A model generated the notes under the pieces. That model had not been told where the DNA came from, did not search any database, and was given only the letters and a program-made list of their open reading frames with translations. From assembly GCA_037447655.1 (NCBI GenBank), contig JBBHKE010000943.1:265550-329549 (forward strand): a stretch of DNA of 64,000 bases. The letters run 5' to 3'. Both the position numbers and the translations under genes were made by a program. The DNA is from Zygnema cylindricum. Taxonomy: Eukaryota > Streptophyta > Zygnematophyceae > Zygnematales > Zygnemataceae. This document shows, in pieces, positions 1 to 11,526 of the stretch. Numbering within the stretch: position 1 is the first letter of the stretch; every line of letters begins with the position of its first letter.

Positions 1-764
1 TTGGTACCTACCTTCCCTCAAAGTAGCCGTTAGTCTTACCCTGTAGTCTAAGACCAGTGCTGAAGTATATTAGGTACGATAGCAAATTAATCTTGACGAA
101 ATCGAGAAGTTCGGTTTACTGAAAAACGGACCACAATCACACAAACATAGTCAAATAGAATTACACCTAAAAGTATTGCTTGTATTTTAAACGGCTATAA
201 ATTAAGGCCGACATCAATCCAACGGTGGAGAAAGAAGTCGGAATCGCGGAATGGCCGTTTTGGTGGTTGCGGTGATAGCCACACCAGGTGACACGTGGCA
301 GCATGACATTCGATGACGACATCTCCGGGACATACTATGGCGAACCCGGATATAGCAGGCGTCGTCTTTTTGGCCATATCGTACAATAGCCGTACAAAAA
401 GTGCTCCGGACCAAGTACCTTTGTGTACTGTACACTCAATTGATTGGCTCCGTACATCAGTAGTAGAGGGTTTAGAGAAGGGTTTAGGACTTAGAAAATT
501 AGAGGTAGCCGCCTCTCTCTCAGAGTGCTCCTATATAAAAGGTCATCTTTGACCATTGATAATTAACTGCTCAAGGCAGCAAATTCAAGGATTCTTTTTG
601 TGACATACTCAAGGGAGTCTGTTCTTCCAAAGGGGTGCACTTTGGTCAGTCTGTATACTGTCAAGGTGTCAGCAATGCTCACACAAAGACCAAGAGGTTA
701 AAGTTATCCTAGGGGCTTCTATAAGTTGCCCACTCTGAGTAACAATGGAGGTCTCAAAGTTGCA
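1..764 (+). repeat. 5' LTR of A1 (partial)
   Basis: Base 1 aligns with about 11750 in the 3' LTR (11527-12514), so roughly the first 220 bases lie outside the window. The LTR ends in TGCA at 764, directly before the PBS. It holds a TATA-like element near 530 (CTATATAAAAGG) and, 20 bases before its end, the gag start codon at 745. Confidence 0.85.
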
Positions 765-1722
765 CGTTATGGGCCCACCCTCTAAGGTGCCCATATTCAA
801 TCAGACTGGGTTCATCTACTGGGAAAGTATGATGATAAGAGCCCTATGTGAGAAAAGATTTTGGGAAATAGTGAGTGGGCTAGTGAAGCGCCCATCCGGT
901 CCTGCTATCCCTCCTGGGTTTGCTGGAAGCAGATTTTGTAGAAAAACCTGATCCACCGTCATCAAAGGACTCAGAGGACGGAGAAAGCGATGTGATTGAA
1001 AAATGGAAAAAAAAAAAAAAACCACACCTATAGCAACCGGATCTGCTTTCATGTCTCCTATTCCGAGGAATGAGGAGAATGACATCGATACTAGGGACTA
1101 CAACAACATGGCAGCCAAGCACTTTGTCCTCCGTCATCTCACACAAGGACTCCCAGGTCCTTATTTACAGATGGAAAGTGCATTCGATCTGTGGGATGCG
1201 CTTATAGATATGTATCGTAGCGGTACTACTCAGGAACAGAAGCTAGCAGATCAAAGGATCAATAGATACTTTCACAAAGGAGAGAAGATGCTCTATTTTT
1301 GCAATTATTTGGCTATACTTTTCATGGAGTTAGAATGTGCCGAAAAAATAGAAACCGAGAAGGCAAAGGTTCACTCCTTACTCATGAAACTACCCGACGA
1401 GTATGATAACATTGTGAACCGGGTACAAGATCTGCCGGACTTCAGGTGGATATGGAATTCGGTAGTTGGTATGATCCTTGTACGAGAGAACACAATCGAA
1501 ATCCGGAGGGGAGTTAAAAGTGGACAAGCCTTGGCATCAGAAGCAAGCTGGAGAAACAAAGATTCACGGAAACCCTTTAGAAGTCATGAAAGGGAAGATC
1601 AGAAAATCCACTCCGATGAGTCCGGAACAAGGGGACCAAAGGGGCTTTTTCATTTGTGCAAAAAACCCGAGCATTACATGGCAGGATGTACCAAACTGAC
1701 AAAACTTTGGATAAAGGAGGGG
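745..1722 (+). pseudogene. A1 gag (capsid-nucleocapsid), frameshifted
   Basis: Copia Gag, the particle-forming protein. The start at 745 lies inside the 5' LTR and the frame runs through the PBS, as in the other family-A copies. A frameshift lies in or near the poly-A run at 1006-1020; after it the frame continues to a TAG at 1723-1725 that aligns with a CAG (Gln) codon in the copy at 56278. Near 1650-1690 the CX2CX4HX4C nucleocapsid zinc knuckle is damaged: the first Cys is Phe (FHLCKKPEHYMAGC). The upstream core (WDALIDMYRSGT, LLMKLPDEYDNIVNRVQDLP) is the usual UBN2-type copia Gag. Non-functional. Confidence 0.85.
765..779 (+). promoter_or_regulatory. Primer-binding site of A1 (half-tRNA iMet type)
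   Basis: CGTTATGGGCCCACC directly follows the LTR end. It differs in its first base from GGTTATGGGCCCACC at 8723-8737 (- strand) and 56298-56312. The motif is complementary to the anticodon arm (anticodon CAU) of plant initiator tRNA-Met as I recall it, not to its 3' CCA end. An in-frame ATG sits inside the site. Confidence 0.7.
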
Positions 1723-3360
1723 TAGACCAGGGGTCAGCCACGAGGGAAGAAAAAGGCACTTGTCACGCAATACTTGAGGAGGAGTCCGATGAGGAGGATG
1801 ACGAACTTCTTTTGGATGAGGAGTTGGAGGCAAAGATAGAAGTCGAAATCCCACGAAAGCAAAAATGTGCCTTTGGTGGACTGAAAGGCGAAAGAGGCTG
1901 GATTGTGGATTCAGGTGCATCCATGCACATGTGCAAAGATAAGCATCTGTTTACTAAGCTGAGAAAGATCCCTACAGTAGAGATTGAATATGGGGATGGG
2001 AGGGTAGTGATCACTACTTATGTAGGATCAGTAGATCTAAAAGTCATAGTCGAGGGAAAAACCTCAATAGTTACGTTCTCCAATGTATTTTTTATTCCGG
2101 AGTTAAACAAAAACCTTATCGTTACATCTGTATTAGATGATAAAGGATTTGAAACTAGCACCAGAAAAGGAGTTTTTACAGCTAGCTTTGAGAAAGATGT
2201 GTATTTCAGTCTTGAGAAAGGTAGTCAAAGAATGTTCAGGCTTGCTTTAAGTAATGAAAACTCAAATTTTACTATGCTAGTGTCAATGATATTATGTTGT
2301 GGCATAAGATACTAGGTCATGTGAATCTAGAAAAGTTAAAAGAAATGAAAAAGTTGGGAGTAGTTGAAGGGATACGCTTTGGGGAAAATAATAATGTGAG
2401 TGATTGTAATGGGTGTGCTCAAGTTAAAGCACACAGATTACCATTCCCAAAGGAAGCAACTTATAAAGGAGAAAAAGTTCTTGATTTGGTACACACGGAC
2501 ATTTGGGGACCAGGGAGAGTGCCATCACCCGGAGGCAAAAGATTTATGCTAACTATTACTGATGATTGGTCCGGGTACTCCCGAGTATACTTTCTGAAAA
2601 ACAAATCAGAAACTCCGGAGTATTTCAAACATTATAAGACATGGGCCGAGAAACTTCACGAGACCCCAATAAAGAGAGTAAGAAATGACAATGGAGGGGA
2701 ATATACCTCCAATCAGTTTGAGGAGTTTTTAAGGGAGAATGGTGTTCAACACCAAAAGATAGTTTTAGAAAATCCGGAACAGAATGGTGTTGCCAAGAGA
2801 TTCAATAGGACACTAAATGATACTGCCCAGAGTATGTTGTTAGATAAAAGGATAGGAAAAAGATTTTGGGCCAAAGCTATGAATTCTGCTAATTATTTGA
2901 GAAACAAAGTACTAACTTCGGTGGTGAAAGGCCAAACTCCATATGAGAAATGGACCGGCCAAAAACAAGATCTATCTCACCTAAAGGATTTCGGTAGTAA
3001 AGTCTTCAGTTTTGATAAAGATAAATCAAACTGGAAACTAGATGCTAAAGGGAAACCCGGATACTTGTTACAATATGATGAGGATGTAAAAGGGTATAGA
3101 GTGTATGATCTAAAGAGAGAAGATATAATTTTAATAAAGCATCTGGTAGTTGTGGATGAAGGGAAGTCGGTAGATCCCTTTAAATCCTCAAAGTCAGTCA
3201 TAATCAGATTTACGTCAGACAATTCAAATGACTGTCATCTTCCTAACTATCTGAGTCTTCAAGAAGACGATATCCTTGCAGGTTCAGATGATATCCTTGC
3301 AGATTCAAAACAGTCAGAGAAAGACTTGATCTTGGAAACACCAATGACACAAGCAAAAGA
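1723..3360 (+). pseudogene. A1 pol, first part: protease, GAG-pre-integrase, integrase
   Basis: The first half of copia Pol. An aspartic protease active site (WIVDSGASMHMC) lies near 1900-1935. The GAG-pre-integrase zinc domain follows (WHKILGHV ... CNGCAQ, about 2294-2440), then the integrase core with D in HTDIWGP (~2500), D in NDNGGEY (~2690) and E in PEQNGVAKR (~2780), the full D-D-E triad. One-base shifts lie near 1765 and 2285. The frame stops at 3360, where A2 is inserted, and resumes after 9755. In life it would process Gag-Pol and integrate cDNA; here it is broken. Confidence 0.88.
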
Positions 3361-4399
3361 TGCAATTCTGTGTCCTCAATTGGACCACGGAATACAGGAA
3401 GCCTCTAGATAGTATTTAACTAACCCGCTTCAAGCCACAACCACTGCTGTCCTGGAAGGCAAAATGACATTTTGACTGCACCGTTATGCAGCATGGACTC
3501 CCTTGAGTCTGTAGCAAAAAGAATCACTGAAAACGGCCAACCAGCCGATAAGTAATGAAACAGTAAAAATGCCAATTTGTACAAACTCCCAGAGGGAGAG
3601 ATGACTACCTACCAAAATTTTCTAAGTCCTGATTCCCTCTAATAACTTCTATCTACTGAAGTAAGGAATAATCAGATTACTGTACCGTACCAAAAAGTAC
3701 TACTGCTGGTGTACCTTTTGTACGGCCTATGTACGACAAGGCTATTAAGCGGACGCGTGTCTGCTTTTCACTTGTCCGTACATTCCTCGAAATTCCTATG
3801 ACCAAATGTCATCTCTCCAAATGGCTCCAGGTCATGCCACGTCACAATACGCCAAAGTGACCACTCCTAGATTTCGGTAGTGATGTGCGCCGTTGGATTT
3901 GCAGGGAGACGCAATCTTAGCCGTTATAAATACTTTCGCGACATTTGTTTCACTGTCGAAACAAAATGGGTGGTATCCGTTTCGAAATTGAATCGTACTT
4001 TGTACTTTCATAAAACTGTATCTATTCATGCCGTATACAGTTTTAGTTATATGGATTTGTTTCTCCCTAAATATATATATATCTATCACATACTATATCA
4101 CTTAGCATTAGTCCTAGTCTTATAGGATAAAGCTGACCGCTATCGGCCAACTTGACAAACCGCAGGTACCGGGATCAAATCCCGGATCCGTCAAGAATAT
4201 TTTTAGTAACCTACTAAAAATAACTACTTGTTGAACTAAGGCAGCCATGGATCTACCACCCTCTCTATCTTTCAGTGACTACAACAAGTATGGGGGCTAG
4301 AGAGAGGAGAGGTGGAGGCACGCTGCCTGTCCTTTTCTTTTCTTTTATACTAACATATTTAAACCTAGAAAATACTCTAGAAATCTATTATTTTCAACA
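3361..4399 (-). repeat. 3' LTR of A2
   Basis: Reads TGTTGAAA...TTGCA on the minus strand. It is closely similar over its length to 8738-9750 and carries the tRNA-like module at 4130-4197. It also contains a copy of the gag start (ATG near 3380 on the minus strand is replaced: the + strand reads caattgg where the 5' LTR has ccattgg). Confidence 0.88.
4130..4197 (+). other. tRNA-like hairpin with pol III B-box, antisense in A2 3' LTR
   Basis: The + strand (antisense to A2) has a T-arm-like hairpin CCGGGATCAAATCCCGG containing GATCAAATC, which fits the pol III B-box pattern GWTCRANNC. It is enclosed by an outer stem (CTTGAC ... GTCAAG). It recurs at 9485-9547 and, diverged, in other LTR types. 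Confidence 0.5.
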
Positions 4400-4410
4400 C
4401 TCCCCTTATT
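4400..4410 (-). promoter_or_regulatory. Polypurine tract of A2
   Basis: AATAAGGGGAG on the minus strand, immediately before the 3' LTR. It would prime plus-strand cDNA. The same tract precedes the 3' LTRs at 11527 and 60650. Confidence 0.75.
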
Positions 4411-7400
4411 TTCTAGTCTAATTTTAATTTTTCTTTCAACCCGCATTTTCCCGACAATATTTTAATTTAGGAGAGGGCACATGTTTGGTCATCATGTCAG
4501 CCACCATTTCTTCATCAAGTCTATACACAAGATTTACAATTTTATTTTCAACTTTTTCTCTTACGAAGCCTACTGTTATGTCCATATGTTTTGCTTTGAA
4601 ATGGTGTTTTGGATTGGGTGCAATTACGATTGCAGCTTAATTATCGCAAAAGATTTCATGCACTCCCTCCTTCATATATCCCAGTTCTTGCAACAATGAC
4701 TTCACCTACATTAGTACTTTTACAGCAGAACAAAACAACATATACTTAGCCTCCATAGTAGACTAGGAAACCACCATTTGTTGCTTACTGCTCCAACAGC
4801 AAGCACCTTCCCCCACATACAAAATATATCCAGAAGTGCATCTTCTCATAGGTGCATCCCCATAACTGGCATCACTCCAAGTGGTGATATCAGTGTGCTC
4901 CCCTCCCAAATGCAACCATAATTTTTAGGTTCCAACCAGATATCTCATGACTCTCTTTGCTGCCTCATAGTCTCTCTTGCTAGGATCATTAAGACTCGTA
5001 CTGAGTACTCCAACTGTTGCCGCTATGTTCGGCCTGGTAAAGTTCATAAAATAGATTAAACTTCCTACGACTTATCTATAAGGGATAAACTTCATAAACT
5101 CTTTTTCCTCTGGACTCATCTGATCGTCTAAGATCATCACTCCTCCTTCTACACTCCCATCACTTACTTTTTTCAAGTCCATGGGAGTGGTCCAACTGTT
5201 ATCATTTTCCATCTGGAATTTCTCCAGCATATTTCCTATTGCTTCTTTCTGAGTAAGTCTGATAATCTTCTTACCCCTATCTCTTTCCATTTGGATCCCC
5301 AAAATATATTTTGCCTCCCCTAAATCCTTCATATCAAATCTGCCCCTAAGGTGTTTCTTTAGCCTATTGATCTTTTCTAAAGATTTACTCAACACAAGCA
5401 GATCATCCACATATATTGCAATAAAATGACACCATTCTCATCATCAAACATATAGATAGAATGGTCAGAGCTTATACGGATATATACCAGACCGGTAAGA
5501 AACTCATCTCGTTTCTTATTCCACTATCGGGGAGCCTGCTTAAGTCCATATAAGGACTTTATGAGCCTACAAACTTTGCTCTCTTCTCCTTCTTCCACGA
5601 ACCCCTTAGGTTGTCTCATTAAAGTTTCTTCCTCTAAATCACCATTAAGAAAAGTAATCGTAATGTCCATCTGGTGGATTTCCATGTCTTCCGTTGCTAC
5701 CAGACTAAGGAGAATCCTTAATGATGGGAACCTAACAACTAGAGCAAAGGTGTCCTCATAGTCGATCCCCTCCTTTTGGGTGAACCCCTTCGCTACCAAT
5801 CGAGCCTTATATCTCTCAATAGTATTATCTGGGTTCAGTTTTAGTTTGAATACCCATTTACACCCAATAGGTTTTTTGTATAGAGGACAATCTGCTAGTT
5901 CCCAAGTATTTGCTTCCATGATAGAATCCATCTCATCATTTATTGCTCTAATCCATCTTTCTTTCTTTGGACTATTCATTGCCTCCGAGTAAGATTGAGG
6001 CTCATCAGGGTGAGATAGCTTAGTTACCTTATGAGCGACTTGTTTTTCTTGTATTCTTTTGCTGCTCCTCCTTCCTCCCTCAAACTTCGAAGTTGGAATG
6101 GATGGAAGTCTTGGGTTTCTTCTCAATGTCTCATCGGCTCCCCTGACCATAGAAGCAGGTTCTGGTCTCGCTTCTTCTATCTCCTCGAGGTTCATAGGAG
6201 TATGTGAGGTTTCCGGTGAGTCTTCAGTATCTTCGATCTCCCTTGAATCTGCAATCACGGTTTCATTCATGTCCCTTTCGGGAACAACCGAGTTCTCCTC
6301 ACTTTCGGACTCGAATCTGATTTTTATCTTCTTTGTATATTTGAAGGGATCAAACGACTTTCCTTCATCCATGACAACTAGGTGTTTGACCATGATGATA
6401 TCTTTCTTTGCTAAGTCATAGACTCAATACCCCTTAACATCCTCATCATATCCCACAAAGTATCCACGTTTTCCCTTAGCATCTAGTTTCCAGTTTTTCT
6501 TATCCGTGTCAAGACTGTAAACTTGGCTACCGAACACTTTAAGGTGTGAAATATTTGGTTTCCTTCCAACCCATCTCTCATAAGGTGTCACTCCTTTTAC
6601 AGCTGAGGTAAAGACTCTATTCTTAATAAAGTTGGCACAGTTCATTGCCTCTGCCCAAAATCTCTTTCCTATTTTCTTGTCGGCCAACATATTAGATGCA
6701 CTATCTCCTAGTGTTCGATTCAACCTCTCAGCTACCTCATTTTGTTCCGGGTTATATAGTATAGTTTTCTGGTGCTGTACTCCCTCATCTCTCAGATATT
6801 CCTCAAACTGGTTAGACATATATTCCCCCCCATTATCACTCCCTATCCTCTTAATGGGGGTTTCATGCAACTTCTCACTCCTTGCTTTATATTCTATAAA
6901 GTAAGTTGATGCTTAAGACTTTGTTTTTAGAAAGTATATTCTAGAGTATCTAGACCAGTCATTAGTTATTGTCATCATAAAACTTTTTCCTCCAATCGAA
7001 GGTACTTTTGCAGGTCCCCAAATAACTGTGTGGACCAAATCTAATACTTTCTCACCTCTATATGTGGCAGCTTTGGGAAAGGGAAGTCTGTGAGCCTTAC
7101 CTTGAGCACATCCACTAGAATCATCCATCATTTCATTATCCCCAAACTGAATGACTTCTACTACCCCAAGCTTTTTCATTTCCCTCAACCTATGTAAATG
7201 TACATGCCCCAACTGCTTATGCCAAATCATCAACTTTGGAACACCAACATAGTAAGCATTTTTCTTTTCATTACCCTAGTTAAGCCTAAACATTCCTTGG
7301 CTACCCTTAATTGCCGTGAAGTAAAATTCATCCCCATACTTAGTTGTATAGACTCCCTTTCTAGTGAAGGTATCAAACTCTTTGTCATCTAACACAAACG

Positions 7401-7799
7401 TAGAGACAAGATTTTTACTCAGCTGAGGAATGTAGAGTACATTTAGAATGTAAGTATAGAAATCTTACCCTCCACTAAGACTTTCAGATCTACTAATCCC
7501 ACTAGAACTGTAGTAACGACTCTCCCATCCCCATACTCTATCTCTACAGTAGGGATCTTTCTTAGCTTAGTGAAGAGTTCGTTATCACGACACATATGCA
7601 TGGATGCACCTGAGTCGATGATCCATCCTTCCTGTGGATCCTCATGAATTGCTCCAAGGGCACATTTTTGTCTACGAGGGATCTCCTTCTCCTCCATATT
7701 CTCATCAAGAAGAAGCTCCTCATCTTTCTCAAAAGACTCATCCTCTGTTTCTCATTTCACTTTTGTAACCACAAGTGCCCTTTTCTTCCCTCTGGAAGA
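4411..7799 (-). pseudogene. A2 pol: protease to RNase H, decayed
   Basis: Minus-strand copia Pol in broken frames. The protease (WIIDSGASMHMC) lies near 7600-7640 and the GAG-pre-integrase domain (WHKQLGHV ... SSGCAQ) near 7100-7230. The integrase shows DNGGEY and PEQNEVAERLNRT near 6740-6840. The RT fingers (GCKWVFKLKLNPDNTIERYKARLVAKGF) lie near 5770-5870, with further RT and RNase H sequence down to about 4411. The RT YXDD region near 5400 retains MDDLLVLSKS, but the frame upstream is shifted. Stops in RNase H include a TAG near 4757 that replaces the Gln seen in D. Not functional. Confidence 0.85.
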
Positions 7800-8757
7800 A
7801 CCCCCTCCACGGTTCTCTTAGAGCCTCAGCTCCGACAGCTTAACAAAGTCTGGAATGAAGTGTCCCGGCTTTTTGCAAAAATGACAAAGACCCTTTGGGG
7901 GCCTCGGTCCTCCAGAATGATCTCTTTCCCCTTTGTACGGTTTCTTTGGGTCTTTCCCCCATCGGTCCCCTCTTGGTGCTAGAGCTTGAATGTTCTTTCC
8001 TCCACTCCTAATCTCCATTGTGTTTTCCTGCACAAGTATCAACCTGACCACTGTGTTCCATTTCCATGAACTATCAGCAATTTGTGTACTCGGTACACTA
8101 TGTTCTCGTACTCATCTGGTAACTTCATGATAAGGGTGTTAACTTTCATTTTCATTATACCTTTCTATCCGGCACTTTCCATCTCGATATACAAACAAGA
8201 AATATCATTACAATAATCTAACATCTTTCCTTCTTTGTAAGTGTAACTCACTAGCTTTTGCTCAGCCAACTGGAGCACATGAATAGTTCCAGCTCTATAA
8301 ATCTCCACCAAACTCACCCAAAACTCGTCGGCCTTGTAAATGTGAAGATGAGGAGTGGCTCAAGCTTTAGTGAGGTGCCTCAAATGAAGTTTTTGGCAGC
8401 CATGTTTACATCCTCCCACATTTGAGTATCGTTCTCCGCGGTCTTCACGGTCGCCGATCCCGAGATTGTGGCAATAAGAGTGAGGGGTGTCTCCTTCCCT
8501 TTCCCCTTTTCGGAAACACTTCTGTCCCCATCATCTGCCTCCTCCGTTGACGCAACCGTTGCTGCAGGAAACCTTACTCCTCCAAATCCTTGTGGAGTTC
8601 CCGAAGGTGGACGTTTCACTTGTCCACTGACGATACCCCAGTATCGTTTTTCGCACAAAGCTTTTATCATCATGGCTTCCCAATAGATGAACCTAGATCC
8701 ATTGAAGGTGGGGACCCTAGAGGGTGGGCCCATAACCTGCAATTCTGTGTCCTCCAT
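7800..8757 (-). pseudogene. A2 gag, decayed
   Basis: Minus-strand copia Gag starting at 8757, inside the 5' LTR, and running through the PBS. The N-terminal part (to about 8380) and the C-terminal part (8051-7818) are in different frames. The zinc knuckle CHFCKKPGHFIPDF has lost its last Cys (Phe instead). The middle is full of stops. Confidence 0.82.
8723..8737 (-). promoter_or_regulatory. Primer-binding site of A2 (half-tRNA iMet type)
   Basis: On the minus strand, GGTTATGGGCCCACC immediately follows the LTR end (..ATTGCA). It matches the reverse complement of the initiator tRNA-Met anticodon arm; the gag frame passes through it. Confidence 0.72.
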
Positions 8758-9750
8758 TGGACCACAGAATACAGGAAGCCTCTAGATAGTTTTTAACTAA
8801 CACACTTTTAGCAACAATCATTGCTATCCAAGAAGGCAAAATGATAGTTTGACTGCACCCCTATGCAGCTTGGACTCTCTTGAGTCCGTAGCAAAAAGAA
8901 TCACTGAAAACGGCGAATGAGCTGATAAGTTATGAGGCAGTAAAAATGCTAATTTGTACAAACTCTCAAAGGGAGAGGTGACTACCTACCAAAATTTTCT
9001 AAGTCCTGATTCCCTCTAATAACTTCTATCTATTGAAGTACGGACCAATCAGATTATTGTACCGTACCAAAAAGTACTTCCGCTGTACCTTTTGTTCGAC
9101 CTATATACGACAAGGCTATTAAGTGTACGCGTGTTTGCTTTTCACTCGTCCGTACATTCCTCGGAATTCCTATGATGGAATGTCATCTCTCCACATGGCT
9201 CACAAATAGCCAAAGTGACCACTCCGAGATTCGGCGATGATTTGCGCTGTTGGATTTGCAGCGAGACGCAATCTTAGCCGTTATAAATACTTTCGCGACA
9301 TTTGTTTCACTGTCGAAACAAAATGGGTGGTATCCGTTTCGAAATTGAATCGTACTTTGTACTTTCGTAAAATTGTATCTATTCATGCCGTATATAGTTT
9401 TAGTTATATGGATTTGTTTCTCCCTAAATATATATTTATCACATACTATATCACTTAGCATTAGTCCTAGTCTTATAGGATGAAGCTGACCGCTATCGGC
9501 CAACTTGACGAACCTCAGGTACCGGGATCAAATCCCGGATCCGTCAATAATATTTTTAGTAACCTACTAAAAATAACTACCTGTTGAACTAAGGCAGCCA
9601 TGGATCAACCACACTCTCTATCCTTTAGTGACTACAACAAGTATGGGGGCTAGAGAGGAGAGGTGGAGGCAGGCTGCCTGTCCTTTTCTTTTCTTTTATA
9701 CTAACATATTTAAACCTAGAAAATACTCTAGAAATCTATTAATTTCAACA
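8738..9750 (-). repeat. 5' LTR of A2
   Basis: Begins TGTTGAAATT at 9750 and ends ..ACAGAATTGCA at 8738 on the minus strand. The gag ATG (8757) lies 20 bases from its end. It pairs with 3361-4399; the many differences suggest an old insertion. Confidence 0.88.
9485..9547 (+). other. tRNA-like hairpin with B-box, antisense in A2 5' LTR
   Basis: Second copy of the module at 4130-4197. CCGGGATCAAATCCCGG lies within an outer TTGAC/GTCAA stem on the strand opposite to A2. Confidence 0.5.
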
Positions 9751-11513
9751 GATGACATGTTGGAAACGGATATGGATCTGAGGGACAGGGGAGAAGTCGT
9801 GGTGATTCAAAAGAATCCACGAGAACCATCTATTCCGGCTGCTGATTTTGAGGGAGGGAGAAGAAGCAGCAAAAGGCTTCAAGAGAATTAAGTTAACAAC
9901 AAGGTAACTAAACTATCTCACCCAATTGAACCTCAAACATATGAAGAGGCAATGAACTGTCCGGAAAGAAACCGGTGGAAGACAGCCATCAATGAAGAGA
10001 TGGCTTCAATCATGGCGGCTGACACATGGGAATTGGTGTACTGTTTACCCGATAGAAAACTAATTGGATGTTAGTGGGTTTTCAAACTAAAACTTAATCT
10101 TGACAATACTACTGAACGGTATAAGGCCCGGTAAGTGGCGAAAGGTTTTACTCAGAAAGAGGGAATAGACTACAAAGAAACTTTTGCTCCGGTCGTCAGA
10201 TTTTCCCTCAGTGCGGATACTTCTCAGTCAAGCAGTTGTAGAAGACATGGAAGTACACCAGATGGACATAAATACAACTTTTCTACATGGAGAACTAGAG
10301 GAGGAGATCTTCATGCGACAGGCGGAAGGATTCGTCGAACAAGGAGAGGAAAGTGAGGTATGGCGGCTGATCAAATCTCTCTATGGTTTGAAACAAGCGC
10401 CAAGACAATAGAACAAGAAACTTGATGAGTTCCTTACCAGTATGGGATACATCCGCATCAGTTCAGATCATTCAATTTATGTCTTTGAAGAGTAGGAAGA
10501 TGTCATCATTATTGCAATTTACATTGATGATCTTCTTGTTCTACCTAAATCATTAAAGAAAATTAACAATCTTAAAACAGATCTAAAGGGAAGATTCGAA
10601 ATGAAGGATATAGGGGAGGCTAGATATATTCTGGGAATACAAGTAGAGAGAGATACAAAAAAAAGGATAATTAGACTAACTCAGAAAGAGGCAATTGGAA
10701 ACATGCTGGAAAATTATCAGATTAACAAAGCCAACAGTTGCACGACTCCCATAGATCTAAAGAAGGGAAGTGAGGGGAGTGACGAATGAGACATCCTAAT
10801 TCTAGATGATGAACTAGGTCTAGAAGAAAAGAAGTTGATGGAGACTATTCCATACCTACAGGTAGTGGGTAGTCTGATTTATTTTATGAATTGTACCAGA
10901 CCAGATTTGGAAGCAGCTGTAAGAGTACTAAGTAGGAGTCTCAATGCTCCTACAAAAAGGGATTGGGAAGCTGCTAAAAGGGTCCTCAGATATCTCATAG
11001 GAACTAGGGATCTATGGCTACATCTGGGTGGGGAAAATATTGACACCACCACTTAGAGTGATGCCAGCTATGGGGATGCTCTGATCAGAAGATGTATATC
11101 TGGATATGTGTTGTATGGGGAATGGTGCTTGTTGCTGGAGCAGTAAGCAGCAAAAGGTCATTTCTCAGTAAACCGTGGAGGCAGAGTATATGGCATCTTG
11201 CTCTGCTGTGAAGGAATTGATGTTGGTCAAATCCTTGCTTAGTGAATTAGGGCATCTTAAAAGTGGAATTCAGAAAATATTATGTGATAATAAACCAGCA
11301 ATTGCAATTGCTGCTTATCCCAAACATCATTTTAAAGCACAATACATGGATATCAGACTTAGCTTTGTTAGAGAAAAGGTGGAGAACAAAATAATTAGCT
11401 TAGAATACAGACCAGAAACTGAGATGGTGGTAGACATGATGACTAAGCTTGTACCTTCTCCTAATTTAATTTTTTGCAGAGAGAGATGTGGACTTAAAAT
11501 CAAAAGTGACTAG
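9751..11513 (+). pseudogene. A1 pol, second part: integrase tail, reverse transcriptase, RNase H
   Basis: Continuation of A1 Pol after the A2 insertion. It starts with the integrase tail (RDRGE ... NPREPSIPA) at about 9780 and the RT N-terminus at 9930-10130. Near 10520 the RT active-site box reads YIDDLLVL. RNase H follows (SDASYGDA; CSAVKELM; DNKPAIAI) and ends at a TAG at 11511-11513. At least seven in-frame stops or shifts lie between 9889 and 11170, so the product cannot be made. Confidence 0.86.
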
Positions 11514-11514
11514 A

Positions 11515-11526
11515 AAATAAGGGGAG
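11515..11526 (+). promoter_or_regulatory. Polypurine tract of A1
   Basis: AAAATAAGGGGAG-type tract immediately upstream of the 3' LTR start TGTTGAAATT. Confidence 0.75.

Larger units (their letters stand above)
3361..9750 (-). mobile_element. Ty1/copia element A2, nested in A1
   Basis: A complete but decayed copia element on the minus strand. LTRs at 3361-4399 and 8738-9750 share their ends (TGCAATTC ... CAACA on the + strand). The PBS is at 8723-8737 and the PPT next to 4400. The five flanking bases are aaaga (3356-3360) and gatga (9751-9755), an imperfect TSD. Removing the element and one 5-bp flank restores the A1 frame exactly, which fixes the boundaries. Gag-Pol is broken by many stops and shifts. 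Confidence 0.9.
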
